Assembly: GCF_050389775.1 (NCBI RefSeq)
Contig: NZ_CP177144.1
Coordinates: 1,178,001-1,242,000 of the forward strand
DNA from: Marinibacterium sp050389775
GTDB taxonomy: Bacteria > Pseudomonadota > Alphaproteobacteria > Rhodobacterales > Rhodobacteraceae
Direction of reading: 5' to 3'
Length of the DNA stretch: 64,000 bases
The position numbers and the translations under genes were made by a program. The first letter of the stretch is position 1, and every line of letters begins with the position of its first letter. This document shows positions 1 through 9,451 of the stretch, piece by piece. Below the pieces are notes generated by a model, which saw only the letters and a program-made list of their open reading frames with translations, did not search any database and had not been told where the DNA came from.

Positions 1-3000
1 TCCCGTCGCCGTTCAGGTCACCGGCGTCGGCCACGTATTCCCCGGCCCAGCTGTCGTCTGCGGGCCCGACGAGGGCAAAGCCGTTGGTCCCGTCCAGCGT
101 TCCAAGGTCGATGTCGGACGGGAAGCCGGTGGCCTCGCCAAAGACGACATAGGCCTCGCCTTCGCCGGTGCCGTAGACCTCGGCATCCGTCGACCCCAGG
201 ATGTAATCCGCGATCCCGTCGCCGTTGACGTCGCCCAGCAGGTCCAGCGCATAGCCAAGGCGGGTGTCGTCTTGGGGCCCGTAAAGGGCAAAGCCGTTGG
301 TCCCGTCCAGGTCGGCCACGTTCAGCGTTGCGTCGAACCCGTCTTCCGTGCCGTAGATGAAATAGACGGCGCCGGTCTGGTCACTGCCATCGGCTTCGGC
401 CCCGAAGGCACCGACCATGAGGTCGTCGATCCCGTCGCCGTTGACGTCGCCCGCGGCCGAAACCGCGGTGCCCATGTAGTCCATGAAGTCTTCGCCTTCG
501 ATGACAAAGCCCTCGGAGCCGTCGAGGTCATCGAAGTCGGAAAGCAGCACCTCGGCGGCAAAGTCGCCGTCACGCGCGGTGTCCTTGCCAAAGACCACGT
601 AGGCCTCTCCCTCGAAATCGTAGGCGCCGATGATCAGGTCGTCGATCCCGTCGCCATTGACGTCTCCTGCCGAGGCCACGGAATAGCCCGCCTCGTTGGA
701 CCCGCTCAGAACGACACCATTCGTGCCGTCCAGATCCTCGACGGACAGCGTGGCCGGGGTGTAGCCGTCGGCGCCGGTGTCCTGGCCAAAGATCACGTAG
801 GCGCTGTCATTGCCCGGAGCACCCACCGCGAAATCGTCGATGCCATCGCCGTTGAAATCCCCGGCGGCCGAAAGCGCGGCGCCAAGATCGCCCAGGAACG
901 TATCGCCCAGGACCATGTAGCCGACCGACCCCGCGGTGATGTCGGTTTCAAAGATCTCCGGGGCGTGCTGCGTCCAGACCAGGTCGATCTCGCCGTCTTC
1001 GAACCCGTCCAGCGCGTCGTAATAGGCCAACCGGTCGGCGCCGCCGTAGATCAGGTAGGTTTCGCCTTCGAAATCGCTCGACCCGATCAGGATGTCGGCA
1101 AAGCCATCCGCGTTGACGTCTCCGGCGTTCGAAACGTCATAGCCGGTGAATGAATTCATCCGGAAGCCGGTGAACTTGTAGCCGATGCTGCTGTTGAAGC
1201 TGGCAAGATTGATCGCGGCATCGAAATCGCCGTTGGTCGCCGTGTCCTGGCCAAGGATCAGGTAGGCCGCACCGGTGGTGGTTTCCGAGTAGAGGTTCGG
1301 CATCTCGTAGGGCTTGCCGATCAGGATGTCGTCGATCCCGTCGCCGTTCACATCGCCCGCCGGGCTGGCCGAGACCCCGAGGGTTTCGAAATACGTGTCG
1401 CCCAGGATCTGAAAGCCGTTCGTCCCGTCCAGGCTTTCCAGGTCGAGCGTGGGCTCGAACTCGGTGTCGGTGCCGAAGACGACATAGGCTTTGCCCTCTT
1501 CGGCGGTGCCGGCATATTGCGCGGTCACCACGAAATCGTCGATGCCATCGTTGTTGATGTCACCGGCCGAGGACACGGCCGTTCCAAGACTGTCATAGCT
1601 GTCGCCACCGGACATGGCGAAGCCGTTCTTGCCGTTCAGCGTGGCAATGTCGAAGCTGTCGCCAAAATCGCCGCCACCGGTGCTGTCGACGCCAAAGATC
1701 ACATAGGTCTCGCCCGTCCGGGAACCGCCGTCGACCTCACGGGTGTTGGCGGTGACGGCAAAATCGTCGATGCCGTCGGCGTTCACGTCGCCGAGTGCCG
1801 ACACGGCCCAGCCCAGTTGGTCGTATTCGGCCAGACCTTCGATGACAAAGCCGTTCTTGCCGTTCAGATCGGCCAGGTTGTAGCTGGCCTGGAACCCTTC
1901 GTCGGTCGCGTCATGGCCAAAGAAGACATAGGCCGCCCCCACGCTGTCGACCCCGCCGAGCTCGGCGTTGTAGGCGCCGATGATGATGTCGTCATAGCCG
2001 TCGTTGTTGATGTCTCCGGCGGCCTCGACCGCCGCGCCGGTGTAGTCATCGACCCCCGCACCGTTCAGGACAAAGCCGTTCTTGCCGTCCAGGCTGGACA
2101 GTTGAACCGAGGCGGCAAAGGCGCCGTCTGCGTCCGTGTCCTTGCCAAAGACCACGTAGGCCGCACCGGCTTCGTCATTGCCATTGGCCTCGGCAAAGGC
2201 TGCGCCCACGATGAAATCGTCGATCCCGTCGCCGTTGACGTCGCCGGCGGAAGAGACCGACAGACCTGCCCGGGCGTAGAGTTCGGAGCCTTCCACGACA
2301 AAACCGTTGGTCCCGTCCAGCGTGCCGACGTCGAAGGTCGGGTCGAACCCGCCATCCGCTTCGGCATTTCCGAAGACGACAAAGGCCAGCCCGGCACCGT
2401 ACATGCCGGTGCCAAAGCTTTCCGGGGCGCCGACCACGAAATCATCGATGCCGTCGCCGTTGACATCGCCGATCCCGGACACGCTTGCGCCAAGGTAATA
2501 GACCTCGGTTGTCGGGGTCAGCGTCACGCCCAGCTGCATGGTCTGGACCGGCTCACCGCCCGTGACGGTGATCTCGTAGGTTTCGCTGTCGCTGCCGCCC
2601 TGGGGGTCGGAATAGGTGACCGTGAACGTGTCGGTCGCGGTTTCGCCATAGCCCAGGTAATCGAAGGCGCCGTTGCTGTTGTAGCTGTATTCCCCGGTCT
2701 GGGCGTCGTATTCCAGCAGGCCCTGGGTGGCCGAGGTGTCGAGGTCCTCCAGCGTGACATCGTACCCTTCGGCGTCGGTGACCGGCACTTCGAAGGTGAT
2801 GGTCTCACCCTTCTCGGCCGTCAGGTCCAGGGCGCCGAAGTCGGGCCAGTTGTTAAAGCCCATGACGGTGATGTTGTAATAGCCGGTGGTGATGTTGCCT
2901 TCTTCATCTGCGAAATCGACAGAGAAGGTATCGACCACGGACTCGCCTTCTTCCAGGTAGTCAAAGTTCCCGGACGTGGACCAAAAGATGTTCTCGCCGC

Positions 3001-6000
3001 CCTCATTGAGGTGAACGTTGGCATTGCTGGTGCTGAAGTCGAAACTGACGACCTTCACCTCGCCACCTTCCGGATCATAGGCGTCCAGAATGCTCAAGGT
3101 GCTAAAGACGCTGCTGCTGTAGACGGAAGACTCGAAATCCGTGACGACCGGCGCGTCGTTCACCCCGATGATCGTGACATTCGCCGTGCCCGTGCCGGTC
3201 TTGCCTTCGTCATCGATATAGGTGACCTCGAAACTGTCGGTCGCGGTTTCGCCTTCGGCCAGGCCGATGAACGTGTCGTCGGTGGCATAGGTGAAGGTGT
3301 CGGTGCCGGCATCATACTTGACCCGGGCCTTGGTGTCGCCGAGGTCGACCTCCTGGAACCGGACGTCGTCGCCATTGGGGTCGTAGACGGTGAAGGAGAC
3401 CGTTGTATCCTCGCCGGCGACGATTTCGAATTCCGGGTTGCTGACGATGGGCGCGGTGCTTTCGCCTGTAACGGCAATGGTGATCAATGCGGTCGAGGTC
3501 TCGCCTTCCGGGTCCGCGTATTCGATCGAGAGGTAGTCGTAGGCCACCTCGCCATCGTCCAGATCGTCGAAATGGCCGTAAGCGGTATAGGTGAACGTGT
3601 TGGAAGATACGTTGTACTGCACCTCGCCCGTGAGACTGGCGGCGTCATAACTCACCATCGTCACTTCACCGCCCTCGGGGTCGATGGCTTCGGGCGCGGC
3701 AATGACGATGGACTCGTCGGATTCCATCTCGACCTCGACATCCTCGACCACCGGCGCATCGTTGCGACCCCAGATCGTGATCATGGCGGTAACAGTCGTC
3801 TCGTTACCGTCCTCGTCAGCGTAGGTGACGACAAAGCTGTCGGTCGCAGTCTCGCCCTCGTTCAGATAGTTGAAGGGGTGGCCGCCTTGTCCGTCATCAC
3901 TCGGGTCATAGTAGAACTCGTCGGCGCCCTCGTCGTAAATGACCGTGCCCAACGTGGCCGAATTGTCGTAGCTGACCATTGTGGTTTCGCCGCCTTCGGG
4001 ATCGACGGGGTCGAAATCGATGTAGTTGGCATAATCTTCCCAGACGCCGTAAGGGCCGTTGGTGAGCACAGGATCCTGCGCCGCCCCTTCGACGATGATC
4101 GTCACCCAGCCGGTCGCGGTATTGCCCTCGGCATCCGCATACTCGACCGAGATGTGATCGTAATAGTCTTCGCCGGCTTCCAGGTCGTCGAAATACCCGT
4201 CGGCGGTATAGGTGAAGGTCCCGTCCGCTTCGTTGTATTGCACGTCGCCCAGGGCATAGGTCGTGTCATAGCCCAGAACGGTCACCTCGCCGCCCTCGGG
4301 GTCGATGGCCTCGGGAAGGGCGATGACCATGGACTCGTCGGACATGATGTCGACGGTGACGTTCTCGGGCTCGGGCGCATCGTTGATGCCGTTGATCGTG
4401 ATGGTCGCGGTGGCCGTAGTCTGGTTGCCGTCTTCGTCCTCGTACGTGACGGAAAAGCTGTCGGTCGCGGTTTCGCCATCGGTCAGATAGGCGAAGTCGT
4501 CGTTCACCCAGTCGTCCGAGTAATAGATGAACTGCGTGGAGGTCGCGTTCAGTTCGACAGCTCCCAGCGTGGTCGTGGTGTCGATGTCGACCAGCGTCAC
4601 GTCGCCGCCTTCGGGATCGGTGGGGGCGAAGTCGATCCAGGTGGCCGCACCTTCGTCGACCTCGGTTTCAACATCGTCGACGACGGGCCCGTCGTTCACC
4701 CCTTCGACGGTGATGATATAGCCGCCTTGCCCGACGTTGCCGTCTTCGTCTTCGTATTGGAAGTAGATGACGTCCAGGGCCGTTTCGCCCTCGTCCAGCT
4801 CGTCGAAATAGCCGGCGGTCGTGTAGGTATAGGTCCCGCTGACCTCGTCGTAGACAAAGCCGCCGATGTTGTTGGTCAGGTCGAGTCCCACGAAGGTCAC
4901 GTCGCTGCCTTCGGGATCGTAGGCGCCCGGATCTTCCAGCTGAAGTTCGGTGCCGGCCTCCACGTCAAGGTAGATGTAATCGGAAACCGGTGCATCGTTG
5001 TAGCCGACAACGGTCAGGTAACTCGTGGCGGTTGTCTCGTTGCCGTATTCATCGGCATAGGTGACGGTGAAGGTGTCGGTATAGGTTTCACCTTCTTCGA
5101 GGTATTTGAAGTAATCGCCGGAGACGTACCTGATGTACTCTTCGTCTTTGTAGATGTCGTAACGGATCTCGACATCGCCCACCGTTCCGGTGTCGTCGAC
5201 CCCCACGATGTGCACGTCGTCCCCTTCCGGGTCCGAGACATCGAATGGTATGGTCAAGTTCATTCCGGCCTCGATGTCGGCCACGTAATCTTCGACGACG
5301 GGCGCATCGTTCACGCCGGTGACGGTGATGATATAGCCGCCTTGCCCGACGTTCCCGTCTTCGTCTTCGTATTGGAAATAGATGACGTCCAGGGCCGTTT
5401 CGCCCTCGTCCAGCTCATCGAAATAGCCGGCGGTCGTGTAGGTGTAGGTCCCGCTGACCTCGTCGTAGACAAAGCCGCCGATGTTGTTGGTCAGGTCGAG
5501 TCCCACGAAGGTCACGTCGCTGCCTTCGGGATCGTAGGCGCCCGGATCTTCCAGCTGAAGTTCGGTGCCGGCCTCCACGTCAAGGTAGATGTAATCGGAA
5601 ATCGGCGCGTCGTTGTAGCCCAGGACGGTCACGTAACCGGTGGCGGTGGTCTCGTTGCCGAGGTCGTCGGCATAGGTGACGGTGAAGGTGTCGGTATAGG
5701 TCTCGCCTTCGTCGAGGTAGTCGAAGCTCGCGCCGGAGACGTACCTGATGTAATCTTCGTCTTTGTAGATGTCGTAACGGATCTGGACTTCGCCTAGCGT
5801 TCCGGTGTCGTCGACCCCCACGATGTGCACGTCATCCCCGTCGGGATCCGAGACCTCGAATGGTATGGTCAAGTTCATTCCGGCCTCGATCTCGGCCACG
5901 TAATCTTCGACGATCGGCGCGCCGTTGGTGCCCTGGATGGTGATCGTGACAACGGCCACGTCGGTGTCGCCGTCGTTGTCGGTGACCTCGTAGACGAACT

Positions 6001-6661
6001 GGTCGGTCAGCGTGTCGCCATCGCTCAGGCCGGCCACGACGGCATTGTCCTGGTCGAGGGTGTAGACATAGGTGCCGTCGTCGGACAGCGACACCGTGCC
6101 GTAATCGGCATGGACCACGATATCGATGCTGGCCACCCCGTCGGGCACGACGTCGTTGTCCAGCACGTTGCCGGTGGTGCTGGCCTGGTCGTCGCTGATC
6201 GTCGCCGTGTCCGCATGGGTGCGGAATTCCGGCGGGTCCAGGTCCCTTTCGACGCCGTCCACGTAAACGGTCACGGATTCGATGCGCGACACCCGAAGGC
6301 CCAGCGTCTCGAAGGTGAAGGGCCGGCGGCCGGTGTGATCGAGAAAGGCGGCCAGTTCGGCCTGAAAGGCCGCGTCGTCCCAGATATCCTGGGTCAGGTT
6401 CAGCTGAAGCGTGTCCTGGCCGGGCCCGCCGCGATACCGGTCGAAACTTCCGCTGTTGGAGGCCGCGTCATAGATCAGCGTGTCGTCGCCGAAGCCACCT
6501 GAGACAAAGTCGCTGCCCGCGCCGCCGGCAAGAATGTCGTCGCCGCGATTGCCCAGGACAATATCGTTGGCGCCGCTGCCGTTCAGGTTGTCATTGCCGA
6601 AGCCGCCGATCTGGAGAGTTCCGAGATTCAGGACGGATTGCAGTCTGGAAATGTACTTCAT
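1..6661 (-). CDS. Giant RTX / cadherin-like / FG-GAP secreted adhesin (3' end outside window)
   Basis: The frame is open from ATG at 6661 to the left edge, at least 2220 codons; an in-frame TGA directly precedes the ATG. Residues about 15-50 hold RTX-like glycine/aspartate motifs (GGFGND, GNRGDD, GGAGSD, GGFGDD). From about residue 130 to 1370 there are roughly twelve domains of about 103 residues, many joined by the cadherin/VCBS signature G-x-N-D-A-P. From about 1390 on there are about twelve FG-GAP calcium-binding units with the core D-x-N-G-D-G-I-D-D (for example DVNGDGIDDFVVGAPE), as in integrin-type beta-propellers. No N-terminal signal peptide is evident, so type I secretion using a C-terminal signal beyond the window is inferred. 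Likely a cell-surface or released adhesin. The long plus-strand frames over this gene are shadows. Confidence 0.9.
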   Translation of the reverse strand, partial: MKYISRLQSVLNLGTLQIGGFGNDNLNGSGANDIVLGNRGDDILAGGAGSDFVSGGFGDDTLIYDAASNSGSFDRYRGGPGQDTLQLNLTQDIWDDAAFQAELAAFLDHTGRRPFTFETLGLRVSRIESVTVYVDGVERDLDPPEFRTHADTATISDDQASTTGNVLDNDVVPDGVASIDIVVHADYGTVSLSDDGTYVYTLDQDNAVVAGLSDGDTLTDQFVYEVTDNDGDTDVAVVTITIQGTNGAPIVEDYVAEIEAGMNLTIPFEVSDPDGDDVHIVGVDDTGTLGEVQIRYDIYKDEDYIRYVSGASFDYLDEGETYTDTFTVTYADDLGNETTATGYVTVLGYNDAPISDYIYLDVEAGTELQLEDPGAYDPEGSDVTFVGLDLTNNIGGFVYDEVSGTYTYTTAGYFDELDEGETALDVIYFQYEDEDGNVGQGGYIITVTGVNDAPVVEDYVADIEAGMNLTIPFDVSDPEGDDVHIVGVDDTGTVGDVEIRYDIYKDEEYIRYVSGDYFKYLEEGETYTDTFTVTYADEYGNETTATSYLTVVGYNDAPVSDYIYLDVEAGTELQLEDPGAYDPEGSDVTFVGLDLTNNIGGFVYDEVSGTYTYTTAGYFDELDEGETALDVIYFQYEDEDGNVGQGGYIITVEGVNDGPVVDDVETEVDEGAATWIDFAPTDPEGGDVTLVDIDTTTTLGAVELNATSTQFIYYSDDWVNDDFAYLTDGETATDSFSVTYEDEDGNQTTATATITINGINDAPEPENVTVDIMSDESMVIALPEAIDPEGGEVTVLGYDTTYALGDVQYNEADGTFTYTADGYFDDLEAGEDYYDHISVEYADAEGNTATGWVTIIVEGAAQDPVLTNGPYGVWEDYANYIDFDPVDPEGGETTMVSYDNSATLGTVIYDEGADEFYYDPSDDGQGGHPFNYLNEGETATDSFVVTYADEDGNETTVTAMITIWGRNDAPVVEDVEVEMESDESIVIAAPEAIDPEGGEVTMVSYDAASLTGEVQYNVSSNTFTYTAYGHFDDLDDGEVAYDYLSIEYADPEGETSTALITIAVTGESTAPIVSNPEFEIVAGEDTTVSFTVYDPNGDDVRFQEVDLGDTKARVKYDAGTDTFTYATDDTFIGLAEGETATDSFEVTYIDDEGKTGTGTANVTIIGVNDAPVVTDFESSVYSSSVFSTLSILDAYDPEGGEVKVVSFDFSTSNANVHLNEGGENIFWSTSGNFDYLEEGESVVDTFSVDFADEEGNITTGYYNITVMGFNNWPDFGALDLTAEKGETITFEVPVTDAEGYDVTLEDLDTSATQGLLEYDAQTGEYSYNSNGAFDYLGYGETATDTFTVTYSDPQGGSDSETYEITVTGGEPVQTMQLGVTLTPTTEVYYLGASVSGIGDVNGDGIDDFVVGAPESFGTGMYGAGLAFVVFGNAEADGGFDPTFDVGTLDGTNGFVVEGSELYARAGLSVSSAGDVNGDGIDDFIVGAAFAEANGNDEAGAAYVVFGKDTDADGAFAASVQLSSLDGKNGFVLNGAGVDDYTGAAVEAAGDINNDGYDDIIIGAYNAELGGVDSVGAAYVFFGHDATDEGFQASYNLADLNGKNGFVIEGLAEYDQLGWAVSALGDVNADGIDDFAVTANTREVDGGSRTGETYVIFGVDSTGGGDFGDSFDIATLNGKNGFAMSGGDSYDSLGTAVSSAGDINNDGIDDFVVTAQYAGTAEEGKAYVVFGTDTEFEPTLDLESLDGTNGFQILGDTYFETLGVSASPAGDVNGDGIDDILIGKPYEMPNLYSETTTGAAYLILGQDTATNGDFDAAINLASFNSSIGYKFTGFRMNSFTGYDVSNAGDVNADGFADILIGSSDFEGETYLIYGGADRLAYYDALDGFEDGEIDLVWTQHAPEIFETDITAGSVGYMVLGDTFLGDLGAALSAAGDFNGDGIDDFAVGAPGNDSAYVIFGQDTGADGYTPATLSVEDLDGTNGVVLSGSNEAGYSVASAGDVNGDGIDDLIIGAYDFEGEAYVVFGKDTARDGDFAAEVLLSDFDDLDGSEGFVIEGEDFMDYMGTAVSAAGDVNGDGIDDLMVGAFGAEADGSDQTGAVYFIYGTEDGFDATLNVADLDGTNGFALYGPQDDTRLGYALDLLGDVNGDGIADYILGSTDAEVYGTGEGEAYVVFGEATGFPSDIDLGTLDGTNGFALVGPADDSWAGEYVADAGDLNGDG
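4707..5936 (-). repeat. 615-bp in-frame tandem duplication inside the adhesin gene
   Basis: Positions 4707-5321 and 5322-5936 are near-identical copies with a period of 615 bp (205 codons), each encoding two cadherin-like domains. The stretch beginning ACGGTGATGATATAGCC recurs with only scattered substitutions, whereas the neighbouring domains are much more diverged. This points to a recent duplication that preserved the frame. Confidence 0.85.
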
Positions 6662-7110
6662 TCAATCGCTTTCCCCGGCACACCAACAAACTTTGGCTAC
6701 CCAACAAGCGGGCGGAGCACTCAATAACACCTTGTATTCACTTCCGGGGCAGGTGCCGTCCAACCCCGACAATAGGCAGCCTTCCTATGAACTGACCGTA
6801 TGTTTTCGCTGACATCCTGTTGCCATTGGTCTTGGCGATGCGGGCTTCGAGCCGATGAACTTGGCTCGGGAACGGTTCAAATCACCGCATACTTGTCTTG
6901 CGAAGCAATTTCCGGTCAACCCGGGCGCCCCGATCTTACGTAACGTAATTTGAGGGTGCGGCGGCCTGGTGGTGACTTTGGGTCATTTGCCGATTGCTTG
7001 TGCAATTGCGGGGGGTTGGCTGTGCCCCGGATCGGCGGCCCGGGCGTCGGAACGATGGGCTCCCGGGCCAGGTCGCCGCGCGCGCCCGGGGCTCTTCATG
7101 CGCGCAATGC
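6662..7110. other. Intergenic region upstream of the adhesin and downstream of cobW
   Basis: This 449-bp stretch has lower GC than its surroundings and no supported gene. It must hold the adhesin promoter. On the minus strand a TTGACC hexamer lies near 6917, but no convincing -10 is paired with it. A palindrome TTACGTAA lies near 6937-6944. Function not determined. Confidence 0.4.
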
Positions 7111-8187
7111 TCAGGGGCTGGCGACCCCGGCCCGGCGGTCGGGCAGGCCGGCGCGCAACATGTCGAGGCTGCGCTGAAGCTCGGGCCGGGTCATGTCGCG
7201 TGCGATGATCACGATGCGCGAGCGCCGGTCGTCCCCGGACCAGTCCTCCAGCCGGACCGGCGGGTCAAAGAGATGCTGAACGCCGTGAAAGACAAACGGA
7301 TCGTCGATGTCTTCGATGAAGGCGATCCCCTTCAGGCGCAGGATATCCGGCCCGCGCAGGGCGATCAGCGTGTCGAGCCAATAGTCGAAGACATGGGCGG
7401 GGATGGGCGCGTCCAGCACGACCGAAACCGTTCCGATCCGGGCGTCATGCGGGGAAAGATCGACCTGGGGCGCGGCCGGCCGGTCCAGGCCGGACAGGTT
7501 GGCGAGCGGATCGGCCGCGGCCGTCGGCCCGGTGGCCCAGGCAAGCGCCTCGGCCGAGGCAACGCCCCGCCGCAGCCCGCTCAGCCCCCGGATCCGGGCC
7601 GCCGTTCCCGCGCCCCGGACCGCCCGCAGGATCTGGGCGGTGGGGCTGATGGCCCGCAGCCGGGTTTCAAAGGCCGCGACCTTGGCCTCGGGCACCAGGT
7701 CGGTCTTGGTGATCACGATGAGGTCGGCCATGGCCACCTGCGAAACGGCTTCGAACTGGGCGTCCAGGGTGGCCGGGCCGTTGGCCGCATCGACCACCGT
7801 CACGACCCCGTCCAGCCGGGTTTCGCGCGCGAGGTAGGGATCGGCGGTCATCGTCTGCAGGATCGGCCCCGGATCGGCGAGGCCGGTGGTCTCGATGACG
7901 ATCCGCCCGAAGTCGAGCAGGCCGTTGTCCAGCCGGTCCAGCAGGCCGGCGATCGTATCGGAGAGATCGCCGCGCACCGAGCAGCACAGGCACCCCGATT
8001 GCATCAGGACGATCTCTTCGCTGGAGGTCTCGATCAGGTCGTGATCCAGCCCGGCCTCGCCGAATTCGTTGACGATGATGGCGATGCGCTCGGTCCCTGC
8101 ATCCGTCAGCAACGTGTTCAGCAGCGTGGTCTTTCCCGCGCCGAGGAAGCCGGTCAGCAGGGTGACGGGGATGCGGCTGTCCGTCAT
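7111..8187 (-). CDS. CobW/COG0523-family GTPase, probable zinc metallochaperone
   Basis: This 358-residue protein begins MTDSRIPVTLL and carries the Walker A motif GFLGAGKTTLL near its N-terminus, then NEFGEAGLD and the family signature CLCC (GCLCCSV), which binds a transition metal. An ITKTDL motif fits the G4 site. The ATG at 8187 is chosen over an upstream in-frame ATG at 8217 because GGAAGG sits about seven bases before it and the preceding small ORF ends on it (ATGA). It is the last gene of the zur-znuCBA operon. That position makes a GTP-dependent zinc chaperone (ZigA/YeiR-like) more likely than a cobalamin-synthesis CobW. Metal specificity is inferred from context. Confidence 0.85.
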   Translation of the reverse strand: MTDSRIPVTLLTGFLGAGKTTLLNTLLTDAGTERIAIIVNEFGEAGLDHDLIETSSEEIVLMQSGCLCCSVRGDLSDTIAGLLDRLDNGLLDFGRIVIETTGLADPGPILQTMTADPYLARETRLDGVVTVVDAANGPATLDAQFEAVSQVAMADLIVITKTDLVPEAKVAAFETRLRAISPTAQILRAVRGAGTAARIRGLSGLRRGVASAEALAWATGPTAAADPLANLSGLDRPAAPQVDLSPHDARIGTVSVVLDAPIPAHVFDYWLDTLIALRGPDILRLKGIAFIEDIDDPFVFHGVQHLFDPPVRLEDWSGDDRRSRIVIIARDMTRPELQRSLDMLRAGLPDRRAGVASP

Positions 8188-8348
8188 GGCCGTGCCTTCC
8201 GGGCCTGCGCGGGCCATTGGCCGGGCATCCCGTCACCGGCCGGCGGGCGCCGGTTGGTCATACCGCCCGTGCCCGGCCGGTCGGCCCGGGCGTGGCACAG
8301 GGCGGCCAGGCCGCCGCGCGGGAAGATGGCGTCGACCGAACCGCTCAT
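8184..8348 (-). CDS. Possible 54-residue ORF between znuA and cobW
   Basis: The ORF starts one base after the znuA stop (TGA-G-ATG) and its TGA overlaps the cobW ATG, so it fills the gap exactly. Third positions are mostly G/C, as in neighbouring genes. The protein (beginning MSGSVDAIFPRGG) matches no family I recognise, has two Cys-poor, Arg/Pro-rich halves and no membrane segment. It may be a translationally coupled spacer or the remnant of a longer gene. Coding status is uncertain. Confidence 0.3.
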   Translation of the reverse strand: MSGSVDAIFPRGGLAALCHARADRPGTGGMTNRRPPAGDGMPGQWPAQARKARP

Positions 8349-8349
8349 C

Positions 8350-9441
8350 TCAGGACCCCAGCGCCTGTGTCAGGGTCACAGCATTATGGCGCATCATGTC
8401 GAGATAGGTGCCGGCCGGCCCTTCGGGTTCGGACAGCGCGCCGGGATAGAGCGTGCCCCCGATCGTCGCCCCGGTTTCCCGCGCGATCTGCTCCAGCAGG
8501 CGCGGATCGGCGATGTTCTCGATGAAGACGGCCGAGATGCCGTCGGCCCGGATGCGCTGGATGAGCGCGGCCATGTCCTTGGCCGAGGCCTCGGATTCGG
8601 TGCTCAGCCCCTGCGGCGCGAGGAAGGTCAGCCCGTAGTCGCGGCCGAAATACTGGAAGGCATCGTGCGAGGTCACCACGATGCGCCGGTCGGCCGGCAG
8701 CGCCGCGGTCATCGCGCGGATCTCGGCGTCGAGCGCTTCCATCTGCGAGATGTAGACCGCCGCATTGGCCTCGTAGATCACGGCATTGCCGGGGTCGGCC
8801 CGCGACAGGGCGCGGGCGATGTTGGTGGCATAGACCCGGGCATTGGCCAGGCTTTGCCAGGCATGGGGATCAAAGGCGCCGTGGTGGTGGTGACCTTCGG
8901 CTTCGGCGTGGTCCTGGTCGTCGTGATGTGCGTCGTCGTGGTGCTCGGCGTCGTGACCGGCGTCCTCGTCATGCGCGTCCTCGTGATGGGCGTCGTCATG
9001 ATCGGCATCATCGTGATGCGCGTCGTCATGCTCCTCGTCGCCGTGTTCGTCATGATCCGCGCCATCGTGGTGGCCTTCTTCCTCGAAGGCCATCGGCGTG
9101 ATGCCCTCGGTGGCCACGACCCGGGTGCCGTCAAAGGCCGAGGCGTCGATCAGCCGGTCTAGCCAGCCTTCGAACTCCAGCCCGTTGACGAACAGCAGGT
9201 CCGCCTCGCTCACGGCCCGGGCATCGGCCGGGGTGGGCTGGTAGACATGGGCGTCGCCGCCCCGGCCGACAAGCGTGGTGACGGCCACGCTCTTGCCGCC
9301 GATCCGTTCCACCATGTCGCCCAGGATCGAAAAGGTCGCGACCACGGGCATCGGCGCATCCGACTGGGCCGACAGCGGGCCGGCAAGCGTGAGGGCGGTC
9401 AGTGCGGCGGCAGAGCCGAGGAGATGTCTGCGGGGGATCAT
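8350..9441 (-). CDS. znuA: Zinc ABC transporter periplasmic binding protein
   Basis: This 363-residue cluster 9 (A-I) metal-binding protein has an N-terminal signal peptide (MIPRRHLLGSAAALTALTLA, cleavage probably near ALSAQS, residues 23-26). Candidate zinc ligands are His65 in AHVYQPTP and His193 in DPHAW. Residues about 124-187 form the charged loop typical of zinc-type ZnuA, here very long and almost entirely His/Asp/Glu/Ala, ending in four consecutive His. It delivers Zn2+ to the ZnuB permease. The start has an AAAGGACAG ribosome site. It lies 10 bp after znuB, so it is co-transcribed with zur-znuCB. Confidence 0.95.
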   Translation of the reverse strand: MIPRRHLLGSAAALTALTLAGPLSAQSDAPMPVVATFSILGDMVERIGGKSVAVTTLVGRGGDAHVYQPTPADARAVSEADLLFVNGLEFEGWLDRLIDASAFDGTRVVATEGITPMAFEEEGHHDGADHDEHGDEEHDDAHHDDADHDDAHHEDAHDEDAGHDAEHHDDAHHDDQDHAEAEGHHHHGAFDPHAWQSLANARVYATNIARALSRADPGNAVIYEANAAVYISQMEALDAEIRAMTAALPADRRIVVTSHDAFQYFGRDYGLTFLAPQGLSTESEASAKDMAALIQRIRADGISAVFIENIADPRLLEQIARETGATIGGTLYPGALSEPEGPAGTYLDMMRHNAVTLTQALGS

Positions 9442-9451
9442 GTCTGTCCTT

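Noticed and set aside
272..6502. Very long plus-strand open frames
   Set aside because: They are antisense to the adhesin gene, whose minus-strand frame shows clear RTX, cadherin and FG-GAP motifs; the plus-strand translation has no recognisable domain.
7111..8187. Cobalamin-synthesis role for the CobW-like GTPase
   Set aside because: It ends the zinc operon and is not near cobalamin-synthesis genes; COG0523 members in Zur regulons are usually zinc chaperones.
6994..9162. Plus-strand frame with a long Val/Met/Leu stretch resembling membrane helices
   Set aside because: The hydrophobic run is the reverse complement of the ZnuA His/Asp loop and not a real membrane protein.
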